21,469 nt of DNA from an uncultured Prevotellaceae bacterium (GCA_947306845.1 CAMZHP010000013.1:1-21469), one strand, 5' to 3'. Shown: positions 10,001-19,178, counted from the stretch's first letter. The notes: a model not told the origin generated them from the letters alone. A program made the numbers and translations.

Positions 10001-10411
10001 AAGATACTCAATCTGGCACGTCTCGACGCCCAGTCGATGGTATCCAACAATAACCAAAGCCAAGCTGTCAACTTCCGTTGGAGAAAGGAAGGTGATGTGA
10101 CAACCATCCCTCGTGCCATGTATGGAACTTCGTCCAATTACAATACACTCATCAGCGACCGATTTGTGGAGAATGGATCCTACCTTCGAATGAACTACAT
10201 GCAACTTAGCTATTCTGTCCCAGAGAAAGCGCTTAAGCCCATCGGGCTTCATGGAATGCGTTTCTACTTGAGTGCGAATAATTTGTTCTGTCTGACCGAG
10301 TATACAGGTGTGGACCCTGAGATCAGTTACAGCAGTTATGGTGCTGCTCTCGACCAATCTCAAACACCGAGAGCCAAATCTTTCACTTTAGGCATCACTG
10401 TCGATTTCTAA
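7073..10411 (+). CDS. SusC/RagA-family TonB-dependent outer-membrane transporter (first pair)
   Basis: This 1112-residue protein would form an outer-membrane beta-barrel importing oligosaccharides into the periplasm with TonB/ExbBD energy, capped by its SusD partner just downstream. The signal peptide ends at Ser-Met-Ala27 before Gln. A carboxypeptidase-regulatory-like domain spans about 32-103, followed by the TonB-box-like segment MIDEVVIK (109-116). The plug domain spans about 130-263 and contains the signatures GRISGLDI, MRLRGSASI, LIVVNG, ISVLKDAAATAIYGSRGANGVIVI. The rest is barrel, with a calcium-loop-like DINNDGNINELD (929-940) that is usual in SusC proteins, and an aromatic C-terminus (GITVDF) for barrel assembly. 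Length is normal for the family. The stop codon leads straight into an 11-A run before the SusD gene. Met5 (7085) is an alternative start. The family call is very secure; the transported glycan is unknown. Confidence 0.96.
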   Translation: MKDNMNQSLNRLCCFVILLFSFLVSMAQGGNAISGTVSDEMEPLIGASVCEVDATGRIINATVTDINGHFTMKVKDTKNKIRFSYVGCNTLTLSLDRSVYEVVLKSATMIDEVVIKSKRRAQGGGLAIPEREVSYASQSISMKEFEGLSVTTVDEALQGRISGLDIISNSGNLGSGSTMRLRGSASISSAVDANPLIVVNGNEWNVDMSDFDLGNANDEKFAQLLNVNPEDIEDISVLKDAAATAIYGSRGANGVIVIRTKRGVRGAPRLSYSLRLTGTYQPQGYKMLSGDDYTMLLKESYFNPRQSDVASNIPELNYDPTFSEYEQYNNNTDWVDAVTQWGLRQNHYLVVSGGGEKATFRISGGFDNETGSVIKQHLQRLSTRVALDYFVSDRITISSNFSMTYTKNRKNYDQLLAIAYKKMPNMAIYEEDPITGQPTSRYYEMLQTASSAFNGNQKSLVNPVASAHLAKNEERTYDITPEFILKYSLLGLDETKWQLNWESRANINVFNNFTDRYYPSELVTTSWTSGVNKTYTGSSKSVAFNTKQTLTLIPHFNNEDHSLMMMGRFELVSGKSNAQVTENSGLPSGNITSPGADGMMEKMSSNFGEWRSMYYTFSAHYAYKGKYMADFSIRADGTTKFGPERRWGYFPAVSLRWNVSDEPFMKKTVSWLSMLSIRPSWGRVGNQPSADYLYESKYSSTEGYVDLTAMYPNNIRLSGLQWETNDQFNIGTDIHFLDDRLNIAMEWYSSTRRNMLMPVSIPTNTGFTNLAYKNVGSMRNTGWEFNISTNRIIKAGKFTADFNATFGNNSNEILEMDPTTLETMNIKFNQENRGILQRVQLNNPFGAIYGFRYKGVYQYNYATFAEMSRAEQEQFLAEGKTAPVAIAADGTVIYDDKGAPLRMMYTFTTSDDIPGKNYHFKGGDAIYEDINNDGNINELDIVYLGSSLPKLTGGFGLTFNYGRWRLNTQFNYRVGNKILNLARLDAQSMVSNNNQSQAVNFRWRKEGDVTTIPRAMYGTSSNYNTLISDRFVENGSYLRMNYMQLSYSVPEKALKPIGLHGMRFYLSANNLFCLTEYTGVDPEISYSSYGAALDQSQTPRAKSFTLGITVDF

Positions 10412-10434
10412 AAAAAAAAAGAAAAGAGAAGACT

Positions 10435-12162
10435 ATGAAACAGTTTATATATTTCTTTTCCACAGTTTGCTTTGCCAGCATCATCGCTTCTTGCTCGGAC
10501 TTCCTGGAGGTAGAGCCACAAGAGCAGATTGTTTTGGGCAACTTTTGGAACGAAGAAGGCGATGTGGTGAACGTCATCGCAGGATGCTACTCTGCCATGC
10601 AGAAACAGGAGTGGATGGAGCGGGCCATCATTTGGGGAGAGGCTCGCAGCGAAAATCTCGTCGGTGGTGAAAGGGCTGGTGAATCGGCCAATATCGCCAA
10701 TATCGCCAAAGAGAACCTTAACCCCAACAACAGTTATTGCAAATGGGTGGATTTCTACGATGTCATCAACCGATGCAACACCATCATCGTTTATGCACCA
10801 GAAGTGGCTCAAAAAGACCCAAACTACACCCAAAGTGAACTGCGTGCCACGATAGCCGAAGCCTCGGCCATACGTGACCTCTGCTATTTCTACCTCGTAC
10901 GCACATTTCGAAACGTTCCTTATACGACACAGCCCTTCATAGACGATACCCAGACTATGGACTTGCCCGCAACTCCATTTGCCGATGTGCTCGATTCGCT
11001 GACCAACGACCTCGAATCTGTGGTAGATGACGCTGTGATGTACTATCCGGAAACCAAACCAGTGTATCAAACTAGCCGTATCACACAAGATGCCATCCAT
11101 GCTTTGTTGTGCGACATGTATCTTTGGAAACAAGACTATCCTCAGGCGGTCAGACATGCCGACCGGGTTATCCAGTCAAAGCAGCGCACCTATCAAGAGG
11201 AGTCTGATAGGGTAGGGGGGGTAACTTCCGGACTGATAGACAAGCTTATCAACGGCTATCCGCTCATCTCTGATGCCTACGTCTCTGGCAATTCCTTTGG
11301 CCGTGCATTCACCAGTATCTTCAGCTATGGCAATTCATCAGAAAGCATTTTCGAGTTGTACTTCACCAACGATGACACCCGACGGTCGAACAATGGAGTA
11401 AGTGTTTTGTATGGTAGTAGTGACAAAGGCAACGGATTGTTCTGCCCGTCCGACTTTGTAACCAATGATATCAGCGACGGACAGTTTGCGGTTTTCGCCA
11501 ACAGATACGACACGCGTTCATATGAGAACATTTTCAGACGGAGTGCCACACAGTTTGTAGTTGCAAAATATGCCAGTCAGGATGCCAGTGTCAACATTAC
11601 CTCCAATCCTTACACAGTCTCTGGACAAAACAATCGATGGACACAAGACCGCTGTCATGCCAACTGGGTGATCTACCGTCTGACCGACGTAATGCTGATG
11701 AAAGCCGAGGCCTTGATTCTGCAAATCAACACAGAAGGGAATGGCAACCTGAGTGATGAAGACAACCTGCGACTACGTACGGCTTTCACACTCGTTGATG
11801 CAGTCAACCGCCGTTCATATGGTTACTCTCAGACCGCCTCAGCACTCACCTATTCAAAGTACAGTTCCAAGTCAGCCATGCTCAATCTCGTCTATGATGA
11901 ACGCAACCGCGAATTGATGTTTGAGGGGAAACGTTGGTTTGACCTCGTGCGCAGATCAATGCGAGAGGGCAACACCAACTACCTCATCAGCCAAGCCGGG
12001 CGTAAGTACACCAACAACAAAACGGCGGCCGAGAGCAAACTCAGTAAACTTGACGCCATCTTCTGGCCTTATTACGAAGATGAACTGAAGGTAAACAAGA
12101 ACCTGACTCAGAATCCTGCGTATGGTTCCGACGATCACTCTCTTTTCGACATTACTCAATAG
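10435..12162 (+). CDS. SusD/RagB-family glycan-binding surface lipoprotein (first pair)
   Basis: This 575-residue protein is the expected lid and glycan-binding partner of the SusC encoded 23 bp upstream. The signal peptide ends with Ile-Ala-Ser-Cys20, followed by the usual SDFLEVEPQEQI start of SusD proteins. The N-terminal helical TPR-type region has WVDFYDVINRCNTII (104-118), the EASAIRDLCYFYLVRTF helix (142-158) and NVPYTTQPF, all typical of the family. The C-terminal RagB/SusD domain includes VMLMKAEALI (419-428) and the closing signature NRELMFEGKRWFDLVR (491-506). The Cys and length are as expected. It has a short A/G-rich leader with no strong Shine-Dalgarno site, as is normal in this phylum. 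The ligand cannot be read from sequence. Confidence 0.95.
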   Translation: MKQFIYFFSTVCFASIIASCSDFLEVEPQEQIVLGNFWNEEGDVVNVIAGCYSAMQKQEWMERAIIWGEARSENLVGGERAGESANIANIAKENLNPNNSYCKWVDFYDVINRCNTIIVYAPEVAQKDPNYTQSELRATIAEASAIRDLCYFYLVRTFRNVPYTTQPFIDDTQTMDLPATPFADVLDSLTNDLESVVDDAVMYYPETKPVYQTSRITQDAIHALLCDMYLWKQDYPQAVRHADRVIQSKQRTYQEESDRVGGVTSGLIDKLINGYPLISDAYVSGNSFGRAFTSIFSYGNSSESIFELYFTNDDTRRSNNGVSVLYGSSDKGNGLFCPSDFVTNDISDGQFAVFANRYDTRSYENIFRRSATQFVVAKYASQDASVNITSNPYTVSGQNNRWTQDRCHANWVIYRLTDVMLMKAEALILQINTEGNGNLSDEDNLRLRTAFTLVDAVNRRSYGYSQTASALTYSKYSSKSAMLNLVYDERNRELMFEGKRWFDLVRRSMREGNTNYLISQAGRKYTNNKTAAESKLSKLDAIFWPYYEDELKVNKNLTQNPAYGSDDHSLFDITQ

Positions 12163-12200
12163 CGTGAATCATCCAATGTAATTGTTATAAAACATACGAT

Positions 12201-14195
12201 ATGAAAATGAAATACGCCCACATATTCTGGATATTTGTCATCTGCTGTGCGATTACTTCATGCAGCGACGAGCCCGATGAAGAGAATTTCTACACTTACA
12301 AAGGGCAGATGATGAGCGAATACCTACATACTAATTCTCAATTCAGCCAGTATGCCGCTATTGTAGAACGTGCAGGATTGATGAAACTACTATCCGCTTA
12401 TGGAACATATACCTGTTTCGCACCCACCAACAATGCCATCAACCTCTATCTTCAAGGGCGAGGTCTGACGGATATCAGCCAACTCACCGATGCCGATTGC
12501 GATACAATAGCCCGAACCCATTTGGTGAACAATGTCTTCTCTACAGCAGAGATGGGTGATGGCGTTCTTGCCACAGCCAACATGAACCGACGCTATCTTG
12601 AAATCAGTCATGGACTTGATGAAGACAAAAACGCCGTAGTCTATCTCAACGATGATGCCCACATTATCTACAGCCTGCAAGACGACTCGGTAGATAACGG
12701 TATCATGCAACCCATTGATAGGGTTCTCGAAAGTTCCAACCGAATGATTGTCGACCTGATGAAACTCAACCCTCGCATAGGGCTCTTTATGGAGGCGCTG
12801 CAGGAGACAGGATTGTCCGACTCGCTATACATCTACAAAGATGCATCTTGGGATCCTTCCCCCTATCCACGTTGGTACTATTCTTCGGATATCAATTCTG
12901 AGTCGGCCACTGTGCCCGAGGAAATGCTCTATGGCTTTACTCTGTTTGTGGAACCCGATTCTATCTATCGTGAGAAATATGGCATCACCACACTTGAACA
13001 ACTATATCAAAAGGCATGTGAGATATACGATGTGGTGTACCCCGAGGATGTCGCTCAGCCTTACCACGGTTTCGAACAGTTGACAGACCGAAGAAATCCA
13101 CTCAACCGCTATGTATCCTATCATATATTGGGATGTAACGTCATCAGCAAAGAAAAACTAACTCCTTATAATGTGCTCAACTCCAACGGTCTGGTGGATA
13201 TTGGTATCGAAACCACACAAAACAACCCAGAGGACTGGTATGAGACACTATTGAGCCACACCATGCTCAACGTGCAGAAACTCACCGTGGGCAAGTATCT
13301 CGGAAAGGGGATACGCAACGCGCACTATGTCAACCGCCGTGTGGATGCCGAATTCACCCACGAAGGAGCAAGAGTCGACAAAGTGGCGGAATACAAGAGT
13401 GCGGCGATGAATGGCATCTACTTCTATGTGGACGACCTGGTGGCTTTCGACCAGAAGACACAAAGCGAGGTGCAAAACAAGCGTATCCGTATGGATTTCT
13501 CCACCCTTTTCCCAGAAATCATTACCAATGGTATCCGTCTCAACGGAGATCCCACCAAGGGATACGACGAGGCTGAGCGTTATGGAAAGAATTACTATTT
13601 CCCGCAAGGTTATTTAAAGGGTGTCAAGGTGAATGGATACTTGCTTTATCGACGACCGCACAATCACTACCGCTGTTTTGAGGGCGATGAGTTCAACCTT
13701 CAAGGCGACTATGATGTGTCGTTCAGACTTCCTCCTGTGCCCAGTGAGGGTGAATATCAAATCCGGCTTGGTTATGCACCCAGCGACACCCGTGGAATCG
13801 GCCAGGTGTATTTTGACGACATGCCTCAAGGCATCCCTATCGACATGACCAAGACGCTCAACGACCTGGGTGTCCCTTTGGCCAACAATTATAGTCTGCT
13901 GTCGAAAGAAGAGAAAGCAGCCGAGCGCAAGATGCTTAAGAACCTCAACTACTACCGTGGTCCGATGGGGGCTTATATGTTGCAAAGTGGTGCCCACTAT
14001 TATCTGGGGCTCCATACCAGTAGTGTGCGCCGTATTATCTGTACCGTTCATATCAAACCTGATGAAGACCACTACCTGCGATTCCGCAATGTATCCAACA
14101 ACGGTTCATCTGAACTTATGCTTGACTTCATAGAAATTGTCCCTCGCAGTGTCTATGGAGTCACCGATGAGGGCGAACCAGAAGATGACCTTTAA
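12201..14195 (+). CDS. FAS1-domain lipoprotein with a C-terminal beta-rich domain
   Basis: This 664-residue protein has a lipoprotein signal ending at Ile-Thr-Ser-Cys21 with an acidic tail (SDEPDEE), suggesting surface exposure. A clear FAS1 domain spans about 38-176: the core TYTCFAPTNNAINLYL is followed by RTHLVNN and the closing NGIMQPIDRVL. A second, more diverged FAS1-like unit spans about 181-415, with YGFTLFVEPDSIY as the core, RYVSYHILG and the closing MNGIYFYVDDLV. From about 425 to 650 the chain becomes beta-rich (VSFRLPPVPSEGEYQIRLGY, IICTVHIKP, LMLDFIEIVP), like a jelly-roll or CBM-type sandwich, but I cannot assign a named family. It lies 38 bp after SusD and 33 bp before another FAS1 lipoprotein, so it belongs to the same operon. 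A role as an accessory surface glycan-binding protein is inferred from position and lipidation; no enzyme motif is seen. Confidence 0.83.
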   Translation: MKMKYAHIFWIFVICCAITSCSDEPDEENFYTYKGQMMSEYLHTNSQFSQYAAIVERAGLMKLLSAYGTYTCFAPTNNAINLYLQGRGLTDISQLTDADCDTIARTHLVNNVFSTAEMGDGVLATANMNRRYLEISHGLDEDKNAVVYLNDDAHIIYSLQDDSVDNGIMQPIDRVLESSNRMIVDLMKLNPRIGLFMEALQETGLSDSLYIYKDASWDPSPYPRWYYSSDINSESATVPEEMLYGFTLFVEPDSIYREKYGITTLEQLYQKACEIYDVVYPEDVAQPYHGFEQLTDRRNPLNRYVSYHILGCNVISKEKLTPYNVLNSNGLVDIGIETTQNNPEDWYETLLSHTMLNVQKLTVGKYLGKGIRNAHYVNRRVDAEFTHEGARVDKVAEYKSAAMNGIYFYVDDLVAFDQKTQSEVQNKRIRMDFSTLFPEIITNGIRLNGDPTKGYDEAERYGKNYYFPQGYLKGVKVNGYLLYRRPHNHYRCFEGDEFNLQGDYDVSFRLPPVPSEGEYQIRLGYAPSDTRGIGQVYFDDMPQGIPIDMTKTLNDLGVPLANNYSLLSKEEKAAERKMLKNLNYYRGPMGAYMLQSGAHYYLGLHTSSVRRIICTVHIKPDEDHYLRFRNVSNNGSSELMLDFIEIVPRSVYGVTDEGEPEDDL

Positions 14196-14228
14196 ACTAC
14201 AGGAAAACGCATAAAGACCAAGAATAAG

Positions 14229-15881
14229 ATGAAAACCAAAAGCAACATCATTTTCATCGTCTGCGGCCTCTGCCTGCTCACAGGCTGTGCAGACAACTGG
14301 CAAGACCATTACACAGAAGACACGACACTCCAAGGAACCCTGTGGGATGCGATAAGTCAGGACGGAGAACTGTCCAACTTTGCCCGTGTCATTTCCTCAA
14401 CTGGCTACAACAACCGTTTGGAGGGCAGTCAGATGTTCACCGTCTTTGCTCCCACCAATGCACATTTTTCCAGCGCCGAAGCTGACAAACTCATCAGCCG
14501 TTTCCAAGAAGAAAAAGCTCGTGGTACCCGGGATGCTGACAATCAGGTGATACGACAGTTTGTGCAAAACCACATCGCGCTCTTCAACCGTAGCGTATCG
14601 GGAATGACCAACGACTCCATCACGATGATGAATGGGAAATATGAGGTACTGACCAGTACCCGTTTCGGACAAAGTGAAATACTTACGAGCAATAAGTATC
14701 TCACCAATGGTGTGCTTTATACGGTGAAAACTCCCGAACCCTATTTCCCTAACGTCTATGAATATCTGAGCCAAGACGGACAGACAGACAGTCTATACCA
14801 GTTTCTAAGCAGTTACAATGTCTATGAATTCGACGCCGAAGAGAGCGTAGCCGGTGACATTGTTAACGGAAAGACCGTGTATCTTGACTCCGTATTCCAT
14901 CTGACCAACAGCCTGCTGCGTCAATATGGGCACATCAACCGCGAAGACTCTAGCTATCTGGCAGTTGTGCCAGCCGATGAGACTTGGAAACAACTCTACG
15001 ATGAATATAAAGGTTATTTCAATTACAACGACCTGACATCCAAACGCGATTCTATGGTGAACACTCATATTCATCGTGCCATTGCCGATGGAATCATCTT
15101 CAACATCAACGAGCAAAAATCACTCCAAGACTCTGCCATTTCGACTTCTTATCAAAACCTATACCGCAACCAGCCCAACTATCCCGACCAACGATATTAT
15201 GTATATCGTAGACCATATGACAATGGCGGAGCATTTGATGGTGCCGAAGAAATTAGATGTAGCAATGGAATAGTCCTTAAGCAGAAGCAATGGAACATCA
15301 ACAAGACTGAAACCTTCTACCAGGAAATCAAGGTGGAGGCCGAACGTAGCCATTATGTCGACACCATCATCCAGGCACGTGAACCATTAAGTATTCGAAC
15401 AATACCGACAACCAATCCTTTCTATGGAAAAGTTTCAGGCAACAACTTCGTAGAGGCTCTGCCTCTGAGCACGGCATCGTCTACCAGCGTGCGCTACAAG
15501 ATACCTGACCAATTGTCGGCCATAGGTTATGACATCTATGCGGTGTTCGTTCCCGCCATCGCATACAATGAGAACGCATCGGCAGAGGAACGGCTTCCAT
15601 GCAGAGTACGATTCACACTCACCTATCAGGAACAAGACGGCACCGTGACAAGTGTCAGTCTCCGCAATCCTGCCGACAATGCCGTCAACTTCACGACGAA
15701 GGCCGATGTGATAGATTCTCTATTAGTGGCGAGCGATTTCCATTTCCCGACATGTGCCCTCGATATCGACGATCCTCAGACGACCCTGCGCATTGCGAGC
15801 AACATCACCAGTAGCATGTCATCACAATATACCCGCACACTGCGTCTCGACTGTATCATCTTACGACCACATAAGGAATAA
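14229..15881 (+). CDS. FAS1-domain lipoprotein with a different C-terminal beta-rich domain
   Basis: This 550-residue protein has a classic lipobox, Leu-Leu-Thr-Gly-Cys20. The first FAS1 domain (about 35-168) is the clearest in the locus: LSNFARVISSTGY, the core MFTVFAPTNAHFSS, FVQNHIAL and the closing LTNGVLYTVKTP. A second, diverged unit spans about 172-355 (core SYLAVVPADETWKQLY, NTHIHRAI and closing CSNGIVLKQ). Residues 365-548 form a beta-rich domain (YDIYAVFVPAIAY, CRVRFTLTYQEQDG, LRLDCIILRP) that could be a carbohydrate-binding sandwich, but it matches no family I can name. It has the same overall plan as the protein just upstream, lipid anchor plus two FAS1 plus sandwich, yet shares little obvious sequence, suggesting an old duplication. 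It sits 42 bp before the second SusC gene. Function is inferred as surface glycan binding or scaffold for the second transporter. Confidence 0.84.
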   Translation: MKTKSNIIFIVCGLCLLTGCADNWQDHYTEDTTLQGTLWDAISQDGELSNFARVISSTGYNNRLEGSQMFTVFAPTNAHFSSAEADKLISRFQEEKARGTRDADNQVIRQFVQNHIALFNRSVSGMTNDSITMMNGKYEVLTSTRFGQSEILTSNKYLTNGVLYTVKTPEPYFPNVYEYLSQDGQTDSLYQFLSSYNVYEFDAEESVAGDIVNGKTVYLDSVFHLTNSLLRQYGHINREDSSYLAVVPADETWKQLYDEYKGYFNYNDLTSKRDSMVNTHIHRAIADGIIFNINEQKSLQDSAISTSYQNLYRNQPNYPDQRYYVYRRPYDNGGAFDGAEEIRCSNGIVLKQKQWNINKTETFYQEIKVEAERSHYVDTIIQAREPLSIRTIPTTNPFYGKVSGNNFVEALPLSTASSTSVRYKIPDQLSAIGYDIYAVFVPAIAYNENASAEERLPCRVRFTLTYQEQDGTVTSVSLRNPADNAVNFTTKADVIDSLLVASDFHFPTCALDIDDPQTTLRIASNITSSMSSQYTRTLRLDCIILRPHKE

Positions 15882-15923
15882 ACCGACAACCATATATCCC
15901 AATTTACTATTCTGTGTGTAATT

Positions 15924-18900
15924 ATGGAAAGATATCAATTATATTTTCTCTCAGCATTGTTTTTCTTCTCATCGCCGCTTTGCGTCCATGGGCAGACACA
16001 AAATGTCATGGCTGCCGACACTGCACTACAAAAGAATGTATCAGCACGTCAGATGCCACAAATACCTACCAAGACTATCACAGGACTTGTGACAAGCGCG
16101 GAATCTGGTCTGCCTTTGGCAGGCGCAATGGTAAGCACGGCTGAGGTGGAAGGCTACAGCACGCTCACCAAGGAAGATGGCTCCTATGAGCTAAAGGTGC
16201 CTACTTTCGCCACGTCGCTGCTCATCAGTGCACCTGACTATCAGCTCATTCGCCGTGGTATCGGTAGTGCAAGCCACCAAGGTGAGACACACTTGTATCC
16301 CTCTACGCTGTCTGCCAATTACACGACGTCGACCAACATCACTTCAGATATGAAGGCAGAGCACTTTGAATACAGTCCAGCTATCACCATCGAGGAAGAG
16401 ATACAGAAGAGACTGGGTGCATACGCACACACCATCGGCCGTAGCGGCACACCAGGAATAGGCAGTGTGATCAACATCGGCGGCATCAACTCATTGTATG
16501 GAAACACCCAACCACTCATCATCATTGATGGCGTTATCTTCGACCAGCAATACAGCCGTCAATTGCTGCACGGCGGCTTCTACAACGACATCCTGGCCAA
16601 TATCAGCCCCTCTGATATAGAGAGAGTCACTGTTATGCGCAACGGCACGGCACTCTATGGTGCAAAAGGGTCTAATGGAGTAATCCTTATCGACACTCGC
16701 CGAAACAAATCGATGGCCACCCGCATCACTGCAAGTCTGTCGGGGGGAGTAACATTGGAACCACGGTACATCGACATGATGGGAGCAGAGCAATACCGGA
16801 GTTATGTATCTGAGTTGCTGAAGACAACCAACACGACGGTGCAAGAGTTCAAGTTCCTCAATGAGGATCCCAATTATTATTACTATGGACAATATCATAA
16901 CAACACCGACTGGAAAGAACAAACCTATCGAACGGCTATCACACAGAACTACAGTATCAATGTCGAAGGCGGCGACCAAGTAGCAAGTTACAATCTCTCA
17001 TTAGGATATACCAATGCCCAAAGCACACTCGACTACAACAACATGAATCGTCTGAATATTCGTTTCAATACAGATATTGCTTTCTCAAGAAAGTTCAAAA
17101 CCCGTTTTGATGCCTCATTTGTCAATCAGAACCGCAATTTGAGAGATGATGGAACTCCTTCTGGTTATGATGAAGGTTCACCCTCATCACCTTCATTCCT
17201 TGCTTATGCAAAGAGTCCGTTTCTCAGCCCGTTTGCATATGTCAACGGATCTATTTCTCCAAACCATCTCGATGTAAACGATGAGACCTATCTTGACGAA
17301 GCTCTTCATAATTACAGCAACTATAATTATAAATTGGGCAACCCCTATGCGCTCAATAAGTATGGAGATGCTGAAAACAAAAACCGTTTCGAGAACTCAA
17401 TGCTCAACATATCAGTCACGCCGAGATATGACATTTTGCCATCGATGACCATCAGTGAACATTTCAGCTACAACCTTGTCAGCACCAATGAGAAATATTA
17501 CATACCCATATATGGCATGCCAGACTATTATGTGGAAAGTGTGGCGTCTACTCGTGAAAATGAGGTAAGGTCTCTGTTCTCCAAACAAAACTCTCTGATG
17601 AGCGATACTCGGTTGCAATGGAAACAACGCTTCCAAGCCCACCACCTCAACATCTTTGGAGGTGCCCGCATCAATTGGGAAACTTACCATCTTGACACAC
17701 AACTTGGTTATAATACAGGCAACGACAAAACCCCATTTATTAAAAGTGAGCTGGCCAACGCACACTCAGATGGAGGAAGTGACAGTTGGACAAGCATTGC
17801 TTGGTATGCCCAAGCCCAGTACGACTTTTTGCAGCGGTATTATTTGCAACTCAACTTGACGGCAGAGACTTCTTCACGCTTCGGAAAAGATGCAAAAAGC
17901 GGAACAAAGTTGTTTGACGCACGTTGGGGAATTTTCCCTGGCGTGCAGGTGGGATGGGTGCTTACCTCTGAACCATGGCTTGCTGACAAGCGTGGCATCA
18001 ACTACCTACGGTTATCAGCAGGCATCGACATGACTGGCAACGACGACATTACGACGCTGGCCGTGCGAAGTTATTTCGGGTCGCACAAATATTTGGAAAA
18101 AATCCTTGGACTTACCTTTGAAAACATTGGCAACTCACGTCTCCAGTGGGAAACTACACGTCGGCTCAGTGCCTCTTTGGAAGGCAATTTCCTCGACAAC
18201 AGGCTCAACTTGCACATAGGTGTTTTTAGTTCTAAGACAGACAATCTGCTCACCTTACAACAACTGAGCTACCTCACCGGCCTGGAGAACAACTGGAAGA
18301 ATGGAGGATCGATGACCAACAAAGGGTTTGACCTCAGTCTCACTGGTCGCATTCTTGTTACACGCAACTGGCAATGGGAATTGGGGGGGAGCGTCGGCCA
18401 TTACAAAAATGAAATCACCAGTCTTCCGGGTAGCAGTCAACATATCGATACCAATCTATACAATGCTACCATTCGGTCACAAATTGGTCACAGTGCCAAC
18501 GTCTTCTATGGCTATCGCACGATAGGTGTATTTGCAACGAGCGAGGAAGCATCATCAGCGCAACTTTACCAGATGGCTGAGAATGGTATCAATCGCCAAT
18601 ACTTCAGCGCAGGTGATATACACTTTGAAGATATGGACAACAACGGGCGAATAGATGAGGCGGACAGGACTGTCATAGGAGATCCCAACCCTGACTTCTA
18701 CGGCAATATCTTCAGTACCCTGGTATTTAAACGTCTCCGGCTGGATATCAACCTCAACTATTCCGTTGGCAATGACGTTTATAATTACCAACGATCCCAA
18801 TTGGAAGGGGGCCAGCGTTTCATGAACCAAACCCTGGCTGTTACAAGACGTTGGCATGGCGAAGGACATCAGACAGACATACCACGGATAGCCTTCCAGG

Positions 18901-19178
18901 ACCCGATGGGCAACAGTCGTTTCAGCGATCGATGGATTGAAGATGGCTCCTATTTGAAATTGAAGAGTGTGACGTTGAGCTATCAACTGCCGCTCAAGTG
19001 GGCTTTCTTACAAGGAATGGAGTTCTGGCTCCAAGCCAACAATATTTATACCTTTACCAAATATTTAGGCGGTGATCCTGAGACGGCAATCACATCTAAC
19101 AGCATCGGCCAAGGCATCGATATTGGCCTTCTCCCCTCAAGCCGCTCCTTCGTCGGTGGCATCAAAATCAATCTCTAA
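15924..19178 (+). CDS. SusC/RagA-family TonB-dependent outer-membrane transporter (second pair, divergent)
   Basis: This 1084-residue protein is a second SusC-type importer. The signal peptide probably ends at Val-His-Gly23 before Gln-Thr-Gln. An unusually long linker precedes the carboxypeptidase-regulatory-like domain (about 48-126: TITGLVTSAESGLPLAGAMV, DGSYELKV). The plug spans about 140-262 with GSVINIGGINS, PLIIIDGV, IERVTVMRNGTALYGAKGSNGVILID. These depart from the family norm: LKDAAATAIYGSRG-type text is replaced by MRNGTALYGAKG, and no DEVVV-type segment is visible between the regulatory domain and the plug. The barrel includes the calcium-loop-like DMDNNGRIDEAD (903-914) and RWIEDGSYLKLKSVTLSYQL near the end. 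Its SusD partner follows after 34 bp. It is clearly not a recent copy of the first SusC. The family is secure; the transport substrate is unknown. Confidence 0.95.
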   Translation: MERYQLYFLSALFFFSSPLCVHGQTQNVMAADTALQKNVSARQMPQIPTKTITGLVTSAESGLPLAGAMVSTAEVEGYSTLTKEDGSYELKVPTFATSLLISAPDYQLIRRGIGSASHQGETHLYPSTLSANYTTSTNITSDMKAEHFEYSPAITIEEEIQKRLGAYAHTIGRSGTPGIGSVINIGGINSLYGNTQPLIIIDGVIFDQQYSRQLLHGGFYNDILANISPSDIERVTVMRNGTALYGAKGSNGVILIDTRRNKSMATRITASLSGGVTLEPRYIDMMGAEQYRSYVSELLKTTNTTVQEFKFLNEDPNYYYYGQYHNNTDWKEQTYRTAITQNYSINVEGGDQVASYNLSLGYTNAQSTLDYNNMNRLNIRFNTDIAFSRKFKTRFDASFVNQNRNLRDDGTPSGYDEGSPSSPSFLAYAKSPFLSPFAYVNGSISPNHLDVNDETYLDEALHNYSNYNYKLGNPYALNKYGDAENKNRFENSMLNISVTPRYDILPSMTISEHFSYNLVSTNEKYYIPIYGMPDYYVESVASTRENEVRSLFSKQNSLMSDTRLQWKQRFQAHHLNIFGGARINWETYHLDTQLGYNTGNDKTPFIKSELANAHSDGGSDSWTSIAWYAQAQYDFLQRYYLQLNLTAETSSRFGKDAKSGTKLFDARWGIFPGVQVGWVLTSEPWLADKRGINYLRLSAGIDMTGNDDITTLAVRSYFGSHKYLEKILGLTFENIGNSRLQWETTRRLSASLEGNFLDNRLNLHIGVFSSKTDNLLTLQQLSYLTGLENNWKNGGSMTNKGFDLSLTGRILVTRNWQWELGGSVGHYKNEITSLPGSSQHIDTNLYNATIRSQIGHSANVFYGYRTIGVFATSEEASSAQLYQMAENGINRQYFSAGDIHFEDMDNNGRIDEADRTVIGDPNPDFYGNIFSTLVFKRLRLDINLNYSVGNDVYNYQRSQLEGGQRFMNQTLAVTRRWHGEGHQTDIPRIAFQDPMGNSRFSDRWIEDGSYLKLKSVTLSYQLPLKWAFLQGMEFWLQANNIYTFTKYLGGDPETAITSNSIGQGIDIGLLPSSRSFVGGIKINL

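Noticed and set aside
10408..11157. 249-codon minus-strand open frame
   Set aside because: It lies fully antisense to the first SusD gene and its translation shows no family signature.
11211..11222. G-rich homopolymer inside the first SusD gene as a possible frameshift
   Set aside because: The reading frame is intact across it and the protein continues with normal SusD features.
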